NCBI GenBank assembly: GCA_023548195.1
Contig: JAJHZJ010000601.1
Coordinates: 186,001-250,000, forward strand
Direction of reading: 5' to 3'
DNA length: 64,000 nucleotides
From: Bettongia penicillata ogilbyi
Lineage: Eukaryota > Chordata > Mammalia > Diprotodontia > Potoroidae
The notes under the pieces were generated by a model. The model was given only the letters and a program-made list of their open reading frames with translations. It ran no database searches and was not told the origin of the DNA. Position numbers and translations under genes: made by a program. Shown piece by piece: positions 34,005 to 48,167 of this stretch; positions within the stretch are counted from its first letter, which is position 1, and every line of letters begins with the position of its first letter.

Positions 34005-35867
34005 GTCTCCCCTCTGTTTACCTGAGTCGTGACCAGTGAATGCTGTCCAAGAGGCTGGGGGTTGGCAATTCCCTTACAAGGGATTCCCAGACCTTCCTGA
34101 CAAAAACGCCAGAACTTAATAGACAACTCGATCTTCGAATGAAGGTCTCAAGAGAAGCATAAAAAGAAAAATTTTCTTCCCTGGTTAATCCTGAGCCTGG
34201 ATATGATATCCCTTGATTAATATGGAACTTTGCTGTGGAACTTATTAGTGTGGAAGTTAGTTATTTCAAATAAAAATTAACTTTTTATGCTTAAGACAGT
34301 CTGTGCCCTTAAAAGGACAATTTTGATAGTGATATAATCATATCCCTCTTTTTTATTCTTGTTGTTGTTGTTGTTATAGAGTTTTGTGCAAATTAACTCT
34401 ATGATTAATCCTACTGTTGCAATACTAAACTTCTCTGAGTTACTACAGCGGGATGGAAATGTGAAAGATCTTGCTGTTTTAAATTTTACTTTTCTGAATT
34501 CACTCAGAATTAAATATTCATGTATAAGTTAGGTTCTTAAGTTCTCTCAATCTTTCTGGATGACATGAGCATTATGTAAATCATCAAAGAAGGAACAGGA
34601 CAATTACAATGAGGATATGATAAAGATGTAAAAATTATAAGTTTCAAATTTTATGTAAAAGTTTTACATTTTGGGAAGTACTAAACTTCACTTTGAAAAT
34701 AGCAACACAATTTGATGGTTTTCTCTAATAACTAGGACATATGTAGAATAACTTTCAGTTGTTTCTAATCAGACTAAAGACAAAAGGACAAGTATTTGAT
34801 TAGTTCCATAAGGTTTGAACTGGTTTTACCACATAAATTAGTTGCTAGAAAACCAAATTTAGAAGGAACACCCCCTCCAAACTACCTTCAGAATGAGACC
34901 TAATCCAAACTATCCAAGGAGAATGTTTCTGAGTATCAGATGGCTACACAGGACAACCAAGACCCAAAATGAAATAAGTTAATTAAATGTAGTTCAAAAA
35001 CTGACTTAGTTTACTTAAAGGCTGTTTAAGTAGGTTGGTTTCCTTAAGGGTTGTATGAAACTCTGACTACTTAACTAAGTTTCTTCAACTTTTGTCACTT
35101 TAAAGCAAGTAGGGGATTGTGAATTTCTGGTTTTTTTTGTTTTTGTTTTTGTTTTTTGTTTTTTTTTTTTACCTTTTTGTGATACTTGTGGCCACATGCA
35201 TTCTTTCAATATCTGGGAAATCTTGTATTACATAGTAAACTTATTTTTTGGTGCAAGTCTAAGTCTTCTGTCTTACAGCCACTGATATTTATTCAATTTG
35301 ATCCTTGTGAGTATGAGATGTTGGGAAAAATCCCTCCTTGGAGGAATCCTATTAAGCTCTAGATAAGATGAACAATGAATGAGATGCCTCCATTGACCCA
35401 GACTATTTTAATGAACTTCCCTTTGAATGTTAACGTAGATGTCTGCTTCTGAAATTGTACTTCTACTATGGGTATGTTGGGTTTTAAGCCCCAAAGTGGG
35501 AAACTGTGGGAAAATTTTCTGGCACTGTTTGAACCTAGCCCTGTGTGTCTGGGAAACCAAACCTGCTTAGAGACCATATTTGTTTAATATTTAACTCTTG
35601 CTCTAGGTTACCATTCAGATTCAAAGATTGACATGAGGAGCTTCCTCTTGCTATACAATTCAACCAACCCAAGTCGTTGTTTTGTTTTTGTTTTTTTAAT
35701 CTGGAAACTGGCCCCATGCTGGCCAATCAGCTATTATTTCCTTGTTCCTGTATTTGAATCCTATACAAGGTGTAACTTACACAGACTTGGTGGCTGGGCA
35801 AGGATGAGTGATACATTCCTTTTTTGGCTCTCTATTTCTATCAGAAAAATGAAGAAACACTGTCCTA
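34005..35867 (-). other. Unidentified sequence between LTR and A-rich tail; possible ERV internal remnant
   Basis: About 1.9 kb of AT-rich sequence with no long frame. If the polypurine tract call is right, it is retroviral sequence on minus. Two short minus frames (35359-35577 and 35535-35726) carry word-like content (FPLWGLKPNIPIVEVQF; LGWLNCIARGSSSCQSLN), but I cannot assign either to a protein. There is no 5' LTR. The right end is A-rich (about 35868-35884), just before the repeated 14-nt target sequence. Confidence 0.35.
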
Positions 35868-35884
35868 AATTATTTAAAAAAATA

Positions 35885-36650
35885 AAAAATAGACTAACTC
35901 AATTGGCCAAAGAGGTGCAAAAAGCCAATGAGAACAAGAGTGTTTTGAAAAGCAGAGTTAGCCAAATGGAAAAGGAGGTTCAAAAGCTTGCTGAAGAAAA
36001 TAGTTCTTCAAAAATTGGAATCGAACAGATGGAGCTAATGACTTTTTGAGAAACCAAGAAATTAAAAAAAAAACAAAAACAACAGAATGAAAAAATAGAA
36101 GACAATGTGAAATATCTCATTGGAAAAACAACTAATCTGGAAAATAGATCCTGGAGAGACAATTTCAAAATTATGGGACTACCTGAAAGCCATGATAAAA
36201 AAGTACCTAGACATCGTCTTTCATGAAATTATCGAGGAAAGTAATTCTGATATTCTAGAGCCAAAGGGAAAAATAAATATTGAAAGAATCTATCAATCAC
36301 CTCCTGAAAGAGATACAAAACGAGAAATTCCTAGGATCATTGTAGCCAAATTCCAGAACTGCCGGGTCAAGGAGAAAATATTGCAAGGAACTGGAAAGAA
36401 ACAATTCAAGTATTATAGAAATACAATCAGGATAACTCAAGATGTAGCAGATTCCACATTAAGGGATTGAAGGGCATGGAATATAATATTCCAGAAGTCA
36501 AAGGTACTAGGACTAAAACCAAGAATCACCTACCCAGCAAAACTGAGTATAATACTTCAGGGGGGAAAATGGTATTTCAGTGAAATAGAGGACTTTCAAG
36601 CATTCTTGATGAAAAGACCAGAGTTGAAAAGAAAATTTGACAAACACAAG
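35885..36650 (+). pseudogene. HAL1 ORF1p remnant (C-terminal two thirds)
   Basis: The coiled-coil frame ends ...EQMELMTF at 36049 and the RRM continues in another frame at 36120-36470 (PRIIVAKFQNCRVKEKIL, ITQDVADSTLRD). The codon after LRD is TGA. The following in-frame stretch has PRITYPAKLSIIL and FQAFLMKRPELKRKF. Confidence 0.85.
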
Positions 36651-36788
36651 AATCAAGAGAAGCACAAAATGGTAAAGAGCAAAGAGAAATCATAAGTAAC
36701 TTACTAAGTTGAACTGTTTACATTCCTACATGGTAAGACAATATTTGTAACTCTTGAAACTTTTTTCAGTATCTGGGTAATTGGTGGG

Positions 36789-36823
<35 letters not shown>

Positions 36824-37650
36824 ATACACACACAGAGCACAAGGTGAGTTGAATAGGATGGGAATTGTATCTTTAAAAATGAAATTCAGGGGTGAGAGAG
36901 AAATATATTGGGAGAAGAAAGAGAGAAATGGAATGGGGCAAATCATCTCTCATAAAAGAGGCAAGTAAAAGACTTTTCAGTGGAGGGAAAAAGAGGGGAG
37001 GTGAGAGAAAAAACATGAAGCTTACTCTCATCACATGCGACTCAAAGAAGGAATAAAATACACACTCATTTTGGTATGAAAACCTATCTTACAATACAGA
37101 AAGTGGGGGAGACGGGGATAAGCAGGGTGGGTTGATGATTGAACGGAAGGCCATGGCAGGAGGGAGAAATTAGAAGTCGACACTCTTGAGGAGAGACGGG
37201 GTCAAAAGAGACAATAGAAGAAATTGGGGGAAGGATAGGATGGAGGGAAATATAGTTAGTCTTACACAACATGACTATTATGGAAGTCATTTGCAAAACT
37301 ACACAGATATGGCCTATATTGAACTGCTTGCCTTCCCAATGGAGATGAGTGGGGAGGAAGGGAGGAAGAGAAATTAGAACTCAAAGTTTTAGGAACAACT
37401 GTTGAGCATTGTTCTTGCATTCAACTAGGGAATAAGAAATACAGTTAATAGGGTATAGAAATTTATCTTACCCTACAGGACAAAAGACAAGATGGGGATA
37501 AGGGAAGGGAGGGATGGTAGAAGGGAAAGCAGATTGGTGGTAGGGGTAATTATAATGCTTGGTGTTTGGGGGTTAGGGGAGGGAAGAAATGGGAAGAAAA
37601 TTTGGAACTCAAAATTTAGTGGAAATGAATGTTGAAAACAAATAAATTTT
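35885..37650 (+). mobile_element. HAL1 3' part (plus), right part of split element
   Basis: It resumes the HAL1 broken at 31711. ORF1 from the coiled coil to the RRM occupies about 35885-36470, with a one-base frameshift near 36045 and TGA at about 36468. A C-terminal domain frame follows to about 36650. The 3' UTR with a CA tract (36791-36820) runs to an A-rich end at about 37635-37650. The next HAL1 fragment starts immediately. Confidence 0.87.
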
Positions 37651-39100
37651 AAAAAATTAGAATGGAGCAGGTGAAAGACAATGATTTTAAGAAAAACCAA
37701 GGAAATACAAAACAAAACCGAAAGAATGAGAAAATGGAAGATAATACTAAATATCTCATTGGAAAAACAACTGATCTGGAAAATATATCCAGGAGAGACA
37801 ATTTAAAAATTGAAGGACTATCTGAAAGCCATGATCAAAAAAAGAGGCTCAACATCATCTTTCATGGAATTATCAATAAAATCTTCCTTGATATTCTGGA
37901 ACTTGAGGGTGAAATAAATATTACAAAAATCCACCAATCAACTTCTCGAAGAGATCTGAAAAGAGAACCTCCTAAAAATATTGTAACCAAATTTCAGAGT
38001 TCTCAGCTCAAGGAGAAAACATTGCAAGCAGCTAAAAAGAAACAATTCGAGTATTGTGGAAATACATACAGGATAACGCAGGATCTGGGAGCTTCCACAT
38101 TAAGGGACTGAAGGGCTTAGAATATGATATTCCAGATGTCAAAGAACTGGGATCAAAAACAAGAATCACATAACCAGCAAAACTGAGTATAATACTTCAG
38201 GGGGAAAAATGGTCATTCAATGATATAGATGACTTTCAAATATTCTTGATCAAAAGTTTGGAACTGAATATAAAGTTTGACTTTGAAACACAAGAATCAA
38301 GGCAACCATGAAAAAGTAAACAGGAAAGAGAAATCATAAAAGACTTTCTAAATTTGAACTTTTTCCATCTTTACAAGAAATGATAATATTTGTAATTCTT
38401 GAGTCTTTTTGCAGTATTTTGGTAGTTGGAGGAATTATTCACACACACACACACACATATAGAGAGAGAGACAGAGAGAGAGAGAGAGCACAGGTTGAGT
38501 TTAATAAGAAGAGATGATATCTCAAAAATAAAATTAAGGGGTGAGAGAGGAATATATTGGGAGCAGAAAGGGAGACATGGAACAGGGCACATTATCACTC
38601 ATAAAAGAGGCAAGAAAAAGCTATTTCAATGGAGGAGAAAAGGAAAGACGTGAGAACAAAAAGGGAAGCTTGTTTTCTTCACATTTGGCTTAAGGGGGGA
38701 ATAACACGCTCACTCAATTTGTTATGAAAATCTGTCTGACACTACATTAAAGTAGGTGAGCAGGGGACAAGTGGGATGAGGGGGATGACAGAAGGGAGGG
38801 CAAATGAAAGAAGGGAGTAATAAGAAGTAAAGCCTTTTGGGGAGAGACAAGGTCAAATGAGAGAATAGAATAGGATAGGATGGAGGGAAATACAGTTAGT
38901 CTTACCCAATATGGCTATTGTGGAAGTCTTTTGCAAAACTACACATATATAGCCTATATTGAATTGCTGACCTTTTCAGTGGGGATGGATGGGGAGGGAG
39001 GAAAGGAGAGAAGTTGGAATTCAAAGCATTAGAAAGGGATGTTTAGAATTGTTTTTGCATACAATTGAGAAATAAGAAATACAGGTAATGGAGCATAGAT
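37651..39100 (+). mobile_element. HAL1 fragment (plus), truncated at both ends, head-to-tail with previous
   Basis: It starts inside ORF1 at the coiled-coil/RRM border (EQVKDNDFKKNQGNT) directly after the A-rich tail of the preceding HAL1. The ORF1 remnant at 37662-38111 ends LGASTLRD then TGA. The C-terminal domain is decayed to about 38310. The 3' UTR with CA/GA tracts (38440-38490) ends prematurely at about 39100 inside 'caggtaatggagcatag', where OR upstream sequence takes over. Confidence 0.85.
37662..38310 (+). pseudogene. HAL1 ORF1p remnant
   Basis: 149 codons are open, covering the RRM core (SRRDNLKIEGLSESHD, PKNIVTKFQSSQLKEKTL). TGA falls at 38109-38111, right after LRD, as in three other copies. 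Downstream the C-terminal domain is recognisable but shifted (PAKL...DDFQIFLI). Confidence 0.83.
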
Positions 39101-39285
39101 ATTACTACACATTAGAGCCACTAGATCACCTGTTTGTTTGAGATGATAATTATTAAATTTATTAAGATTCTTCAGTATTCAGGGACTTGATCTCATTTGG
39201 ACAGAGAAATACATAAATTCTCCCTCAAGCAGCTGACTGGCAGTTGTGAAAACATGAGCAAGTCACAGAAGATTTTAACTTCCAG
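39101..39285 (+). promoter_or_regulatory. Conserved OR3 upstream block with putative 5' exon and donor
   Basis: It aligns with the 3' half of 5880-6352 and 19690-20165. The exon-like end is CTTCCAG|GTAAGC with GT at 39286, a good donor match. The left part of the block is missing because the HAL1 fragment is fused to it at about 39100. Confidence 0.5.
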
Positions 39286-41771
<2,486 letters not shown>

Positions 41772-41785
41772 ATCATATTACGTAG

Positions 41786-42740
41786 ATGGAAGAAATGATC
41801 AAGTTGAATGAAACCCCTGGAAGCCAGGTGACTGAATTCACTCTCACGGGCATTACAAATCATCCTGAGCTACAGATACCCCTCCTTGTTGTGTTTTTCC
41901 TCAACTACATGTCCACAGTTGTGGGAAATCAGGGCCTTATCCTCCTAATCAGTGTTGATTCCCACTTCCAAAACCCTATGTATTTCATTCTGAGGCATCT
42001 GGCATTTGTAGACCTTGGTTATTCCACAGACATTGTTTCAGAAATGTTGGTCAGTTTCATTGTCGAGAAAAACACCATTTCCTTCAATGGATATGCTGCA
42101 CAGCTAGTTTTCTTTGGGATATTAATCAAAAGTGATTTTTAAAATTTTATTTATTTTTTTTAACATAGGTCTGCCATGGCCTATGATCGCTATGTGGCTA
42201 TCTGTAAGCCACTCCTCTGTGGTCATAATGTCAAACATGGTATGTTGGATTTTGGTGCCTTTCTCATACATCTATACCATCATAATGTGCTTACTGGTCA
42301 CAATTAAGATTTTTAATTTGTCCTTCTGCAAATAAAATATAATAACATTTCTACTGTGACACTCTCCCCTTATTATCAATTATGTGTTCAGACACGAGTG
42401 AGAATGAAATAATCATTATAACCCTTTTTGCATTTAATATGTTTTCTTCCCTCCTGATTATCCTTATCTCATTCTTGTGTCCATTCTCAGAATTACCTCT
42501 TCAGGAGGCAGATATAAAGCCTTTTCCACCCGTGGCTCTCACCTAACAGGAGTGGTTATATTCTATGGAATGCTTCTTTTCATGTGCCTACAACCCCATT
42601 CCAGCCACTCCTTTGAGACAGACAAAATGTCTTCTGTGTTTTATACCCTAGTCATCCCTGTGCTCAACCCATTAATCTACAGTTGGAGGAACAAAGAAGT
42701 GAAAGATGCATTGAAAAGCGACTTTCAAAAATTGATGTAA
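41786..42740 (+). pseudogene. Olfactory receptor pseudogene OR3 (class II)
   Basis: The ATG at 41786 lies 15 nt after an acceptor-like TTCTCAG. The first 118 codons are open and contain the N-terminus (ETPGSQVTEFTLTGIT), TM1 (VVGNQGLILLISVDSHFQ), TM2 (MYFILRHLAFVDLGYST) and TM3 start (VEKNTISFNGYAAQLVFFG). Then about 18 nt are replaced by an AT-rich 36-38 nt stretch (42133-42170) that shifts the frame. MAYDRYVAICKPLL is intact in the next frame. A deletion in the LYM region (around 42215-42225), an in-frame TAA near 42333 and a frameshift in TM5 near 42465 follow. TM6-TM7 to the stop are open from 42477 ([39 protein letters not shown]). It is not functional. Confidence 0.93.
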
Positions 42741-44004
42741 GCAATCTCTTTAAAATCCAAGATGTTTGATTCCATTTTGTTATTAGGTGCAAGTAAACTT
42801 CTGCTTGGTTTATTAGTCGAATTTTTCTCAATTCTCCTCTCTTTTTGTACAAAAACATGTCTTCTAATATGTAACCAGAGAATGATTATTATTTGTCAGT
42901 TTTTAATTGTCAAATTCAGGTGAATTACAGTTTTGTGTATCTGTGGATTGAAGGGAACTAAGAGACGACTTTGTAAACAAAACATCTGTTAAATTCAATA
43001 TTTTATTTACCCCCAAATTAGTGTACTACCATTGATTGAAGTCTTCTTGTGTTTTAGAAGAATCAATCCATTTGAAACATTTAGAAAGTTCTGGAGCCAT
43101 GTCCTGTGCTAGGCATTGGGCAGAAACAGATGAATTAAAAAAATATTTTTTGTCATCAAGGTACTACCATTATACTAACGGAAAAAACATTTCCACAAAA
43201 GTGTCACTACTCACTACAATTGCCATTCTACTTTCAAATATCTGTAATTATCAAGAAGTTTATCCTTCCTATAACTTCAGTTTGTCCTCCCTAACTTGCA
43301 TCCCTTGCTGCTGGTCTCTTTCATAACCAATTAGTACAAGTCTATTCCCTCTTCTTTGAGGCAATCGTTACAAGAGTAAAGCTTCCATCTCCTCTATTCC
43401 CTTCACATACAATTCTTACATTCCTGTGCTGGAATGGAAAAAAACAAAACAAAACAAAACAAAATGGCTTATAGAGTGTCCCAAAAGTCTGGATGCAGTT
43501 TTAACCTTCTAAAACTTCAATGAAATAAAACTTTCACGACCCTCTCTACTGCAAGAATGCCTGCGTTCACGCATCGGGTCTATTACCTATGCCCTGAGAT
43601 ATTGTGGGTAATATATTTATACTATAGGCACTTGTTCATTTGTAAAAATGCTCTGATTTTATGAGATAATTTTTAAAGTCCATTTCATTTTAAAACATAC
43701 AATGCCATGAACCCATTCTTTGTTGATGTCTTAACACCATGTCTTAACACTTAACAAAATGGTGTCTTAAACCATCCCTCACAAATCATGTGCTTCTGTT
43801 ACTTCCATACTGAGGCTGTCTCCCTCTGTTCACCCTGTAGCTTATCAATGTCCATATTGAACTGCATCACTGAAAATTGAACATCATGTTTCACTGGTAC
43901 CTGCACAAGTTAAAATGCAACCATACTATCATGTCCTGTTTGGTTTTCATGACTTTCTTAATGAAGTTCACAATAGTTTCCTTAGTTCATGCGCTAGGCT
44001 CATA
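42741..44004 (+). repeat. OR3 downstream block
   Basis: Aligned with 8122-9325. It includes the MIR-like fragment (43060-43190) and a short AAAAC repeat (43440-43465). Nothing coding is supported. Confidence 0.6.
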
Positions 44005-44270
44005 TTGGGATCGTTGTTGTTTATTCATTTTTCAGTCATGTCTAACTCTTCATGACCCCATTTCAGTTCTTCTTGCCAAAGATACTGGAGTGCTTTGCTA
44101 TTTCCTTCTTCAGCTCATTCTACAGAGGAGGCATCTAAGACAAACAATGTTAAGTGACACTCAGGTTCACATAGCTCTTCTGTCTGTGACCAGATTGGAA
44201 TTCAGTAATATTAGTCTTCTTGACTCCAGATGTGGCAATCTATCCACTACACCAGCTAGGACCCCCAATT
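44005..44270 (-). repeat. Marsupial SINE (minus) downstream of OR3
   Basis: It is the paralogue of 9330-9605. The complement shows 'gagctgaagaaggaaatagcaaagcactccagtatctttggc' in degenerate form and a 'tgactgaaaaa' tail. Confidence 0.8.
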
Positions 44271-45754
44271 TAGTTAACCTTAGAGGTCATTTAATTTCAA
44301 GGTCTTCCTTTGAAATTGAAATCCACTAAAAATGCAGGGTTTTTTCCCCAAAGGAATGCCTTGTTGTATGCAAAAAAGGATCCCAAAATCTGAAAATGTT
44401 TTAGAAGTAAATTTATTTGGTTATTTTGTGAAGGAGAGGAAGCAGGAAAGTATTATTGACTCCTCCCTTTCATCTAGGTTCTGGAAGATTCAGATTATGT
44501 AAGATTTAGAAAATAGTGCCTGCATATGAACTACTCTTAAACCATGAGACAAGAGAACATAAAACATGAACTGGAGTAGATCTATAAAAATTCTAGGGTG
44601 TTGTAACCACAATTAAGACTTCTTTGGGTGGATTCAGGACTAGGAGGAATGCAAAACACATTTTTAGCCAACTCCAGCATGTATAGAGGGTTCTTGGGAT
44701 CAAGTGACATTTTTGGTTTGGATAACCTTTAATCCCATAATACTGAATTTTAAAATAATGATTTTTTCTTGAATAATAATATTAATCATTTTTCCCCAGC
44801 CTATATGTCCACATCTTTCTTAGTATTCACCTTTGAATCTTTTCTTGCACTGAATTCAAATATAAACCTTTATATTTGTCCAAATTTGTTCATATTTACA
44901 TTTGAATTTCTTTATTAATGCTTAACAGGCTTTAGAGCTGCTAAGAGAAAATTCCTTGCTTTCATAGGGAAAATGACCTAAAGACCCTGAATGTTTTACT
45001 GGCTTATTAGGTAAGAAAGAGATCGATTGATAGATATTTTTGCCTGGAATTTTGTCTTCCTTCTTCCAACTTCTACCTAAAGAAGAAGACATATTGTTGC
45101 ATTTTCATCATCACAGCATCTCCTTCAGTTTTCTTCAATGAGAAAGGACTTGGGGAAGAATTTTAATCAGGTTTCTGGTGTAGGAATTGTCCATTCTTAC
45201 CTAAATAGTAGTATATCATATCTTGAGGTGTGAAGGCACTATGTAATTTCCTAGTGATTTGATGTGAAATGTGTTAAAAAACAAATTATTGACAATTATC
45301 TTTTTCTAAACCCTACAATTTTGTTCAGGATGAGTGCTGCATCAAATTATTGCAACATAAAATTTCCTCTGGTCTGATTAGAAAACAGAATTCCATCATT
45401 GATAAGTTTCATTAATACAGGATTTAGAAAAATGGATGTTATAAAAAAAAATAAACAAACACCTCAATCTTTTTCCACCTTTGTTTTCTTATCTGTTTAA
45501 AATATTAGCTGAAAAACAGGTTCCTCAAAAGTAACCATCCCAGTTGCTTTCAAACCCAATGAGCTGCAGAGAAAGTCATTCCCAATGGTATCCTTACATT
45601 GGTAAAAAGGTCTTAGGGGACGTTATGTTTTGTTTTGCTTTTTCTTTTTTATATAGTGAGAAAAATTTAAAATTTAAGGACTTTCACTATACACATTTTA
45701 AGACTATTATAAGAATTTCAGTAAGAAAAATTATGTGAATAATTGCTAACATTC

Positions 45755-45965
45755 AGTTCACAAATATCTCATCAAAGTTTCAAAGCAACCCTTTGAGATA
45801 GGTAAAACATATACATATATTTTAATACTATTTTGCAGATGAGACAACAGAGGCTTAAAGAAACTAAGTGCTTTTCTGAGATCATCTAGCCCATAAATTG
45901 AGACAAGATTGCAATCAAGCCCTCTTGATTGCAAGTCCAACACTGTTTCATCCCCTACACTTTTA
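45755..45965 (-). repeat. MIR SINE (minus), unit 3 copy
   Basis: It is the paralogue of the other four minus MIRs. The internal microsatellite is short here (acatatacatatat). Confidence 0.75.
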
Positions 45966-46049
45966 TATATGCACACACATGCACATACATATGTATATAC
46001 ACACAGACACATACATATTGAATATATATCCATATAGATAGACAGAGTT

Positions 46050-46054
46050 ACATT

Positions 46055-46107
<53 letters not shown>
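46050..46107. repeat. (ATCT)n microsatellite
   Basis: A pure ATCT tetranucleotide run of about 14 repeats. Confidence 0.95.
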
Positions 46108-46599
46108 TTTTATTTTAATTCATACACACACAGACAGAATCAAACCATCTTTTCATCCAGCAAGCAACCTAGATCAGTCACTGTGCTACTGTGTTAAATG
46201 TGTTTTCTGACCTTCTCCCTCAGCTATGCCATTAAAATTATGACCTTAGGCAAGAAACCTCTGACTAGGTCTCATGGTATTAATAGAAAAACTCTACCAT
46301 GTCCAGACATGTGAACCTCCTATCACATTTTTCATGCCTAAACCAATTATGTATGGTAGTCATTTCAATTATATTCTCTATTTGAGAAACGCATATAGTA
46401 TATTTTTCTTACCTATCCATGAGTAATTGTGGTCAATGACTGAAATGTTATAATTCAAGATTTAAATGAATCCATTATATTAAAAATCAGGGGAATATGA
46501 GATGCATAAGGATTGTGGATACAATTCTGACTTGATTGTCCACACAACACCTGAGAAAATGAGGAAAGTGTCTTCGGACCTTCTGAGTTTCTTTGAACA

Positions 46600-47225
46600 G
46601 CAGTCATTCCTAAGAGTTCAATGACTCCTTAGAAATACAATAATTTGTGGCCCCATTTTGTAGAGGCTACCCAGGTTCTTCATAAAGGCTAGCACATCTC
46701 AAAAACCCCCAGACAACAGTTGCTTTGGGAGTTCTGATGTGTATTATAAAAAGACAAAGGAAATATATGGACAAATGGAAGTTTGAAAATCATCATTCAT
46801 GTAGGAGGAGATGTTCTGTGTTGATGAAGGGCCCAATTTATTATTCAAAGTGTTGGAACTGAAGCATAGGAGAGGACCAATTATCTTGGCTGTATATGAT
46901 GAAACAGACAGGGTACTATGCCAGCAAGTCTTTCTTGCTGTAAATTTGCTCAAGGTTTGTTAGCTGATATACCACAGTGAGGAAGAATAAGAATGAAGCA
47001 GTAATGAAATCTGAGATTCACCTGAGTACCTAGGCAGAACCTGAGAATCCAATTTCTGTCATGGTTGAGGTACATTACAGAGATGGTGATGGGTTATCTC
47101 TGCCCAGAGTCTAACTATATCAAGATGGTATCAGGTACATAACACACACACATAGACCTGTGACAAAATTCAATGTTAGACAGAAAGATATCAGGGACCG
47201 AATTATTACTGTGTATTTGAAGTGG
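46600..47225 (-). repeat. Inverted unit segment
   Basis: The reverse complement of this interval, not the direct strand, aligns with unit 1 15490-16080 and unit 0 3180-3710. Shared marks in the complement include 'tagttagactctg', 'gatttcatt', 'tcctcctacatgaa' and 'actcccaaag', in the correct order. To the right of about 47225 the sequence ('aaaattaacaccttcataata') is again in direct orientation. It is a local inversion of about 0.6 kb confined to unit 3. Confidence 0.75.
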
Positions 47226-47431
47226 AAAAATGTGGTCACAGTTCAATGGGAAAATATATTTTTAAAATTAACACCTTCATAATATCTTTGAAATAGTGAA
47301 ATGGACAAAAGTTTGTATACAGCAATTAAAAGACTCTTAATGAAATATAAAGCCCATAAGAGGTTTATGTAAATAAAGAGGATTTCTAACCAGTGTTCCT
47401 CTTGACCTGCCAAGGCACGTATCAGTGGGGT
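47226..47431 (+). repeat. Unit 3 segment in direct orientation
   Basis: It aligns with 3735-3895 and 16105-16285. It ends near 'cacgtatcagtgg', where an A-tailed insertion interrupts. Confidence 0.6.
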
Positions 47432-48072
47432 CCGACATACACAGGAGGGCCTGCTTACACAGTTTCTTAGATCTTCATTTCTAAAAGGAAAGGCACTTTT
47501 GAGGGGTCAACAATCACTTTAATCAAGCACACATATCATTCACTTAGTTCGGGGGAAAAGTCGGCACCCTGAACTTCAGAGAAAATGCAGAGAAATACAG
47601 ATCATCAGACATGTCTTCCAATTGTCTGACATAAGCAACACATACATCATAAATTAACAGACAAATCCAACTGTCTGACCATTATATACACACATATTTA
47701 CCAGACAGAGAAGCACCAACATCTGAGTTTTCAAAGGCGGGGGGGCCTCCCTCCTTAGTGGCCTCTCAGAATCTTATCTCGTCAAACAAACACTCCCAAA
47801 AATTAAACCTCAAAATAAAACCTGACCTCTGAGTATTTATAAATTGTTTAGAGCCAGAGAGGATGAAATCTTGGAGAACCAGTGCCTCATTAAGACAAGA
47901 TATGGCCTTTCCAACAAATCTTCCCAGCCCCATTAATGGATGGGTAGTGATCTTCTTTGATCTTTAATTAATTTAATCTGTAATTATTAATTAATTGAAC
48001 TAATTAATTAATTTAATCTTTAATTATTCAATTATTCAGAGACACTTGATCATACTAAAATAAAAAAAAAAA
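47432..48072 (+). mobile_element. Unidentified A-tailed insertion (about 640 bp)
   Basis: Units 0 and 1 have continuous sequence here ('ggacatcaatgatatcctgaggtcaa' in unit 1). Unit 3 has about 640 extra bp ending in 'aaaataaaaaaaaaaa' at 48057-48072. Short matching flanks (atcagtg at about 47424 and atcaata at about 48080) could be a decayed target duplication. The body includes an A+T simple stretch (47960-48040) and a 'gaggggtcaacaatcactttaatc' segment that looks repeat-derived. It may be part of an LTR or a non-LTR element; I cannot name it. Confidence 0.5.
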
Positions 48073-48167
48073 GTGAATTATCAATACATGTCCTGAGGTC
48101 AAGCTGGTCTTAGAGGAGCATGGCATTTTAGGTTCTTAAGGGTTTTATCTCTTTCACTCTTTGTATC

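Larger units (their letters stand above)
44271..46600 (+). repeat. Segmental-duplication unit 3: inter-unit and MIR block
   Basis: Non-coding sequence aligned with 9606-10705 plus 13370-14100. It contains the minus MIR (45755-45965) and an ATCT microsatellite (46050-46107) in place of the TCA tract of other units. 46140-46600 has no match in units 0-2 that I can see, but 46185-46260 resembles 56935-57000 in unit 4. Confidence 0.6.

Noticed and set aside
42133..42170. A GT...AG bounded AT-rich stretch with a T-run in OR3 that could be read as a mini-intron
   Set aside because: It is only about 38 nt, shorter than spliceosomal introns. It replaces about 18 nt of conserved coding sequence instead of interrupting it, and OR coding regions are intronless. 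It is better read as an indel.
43877..44329. 150-codon plus frame downstream of OR3
   Set aside because: It runs antisense through the minus SINE at 44005-44270. The paralogous SINE after OR1 lacks the frame.
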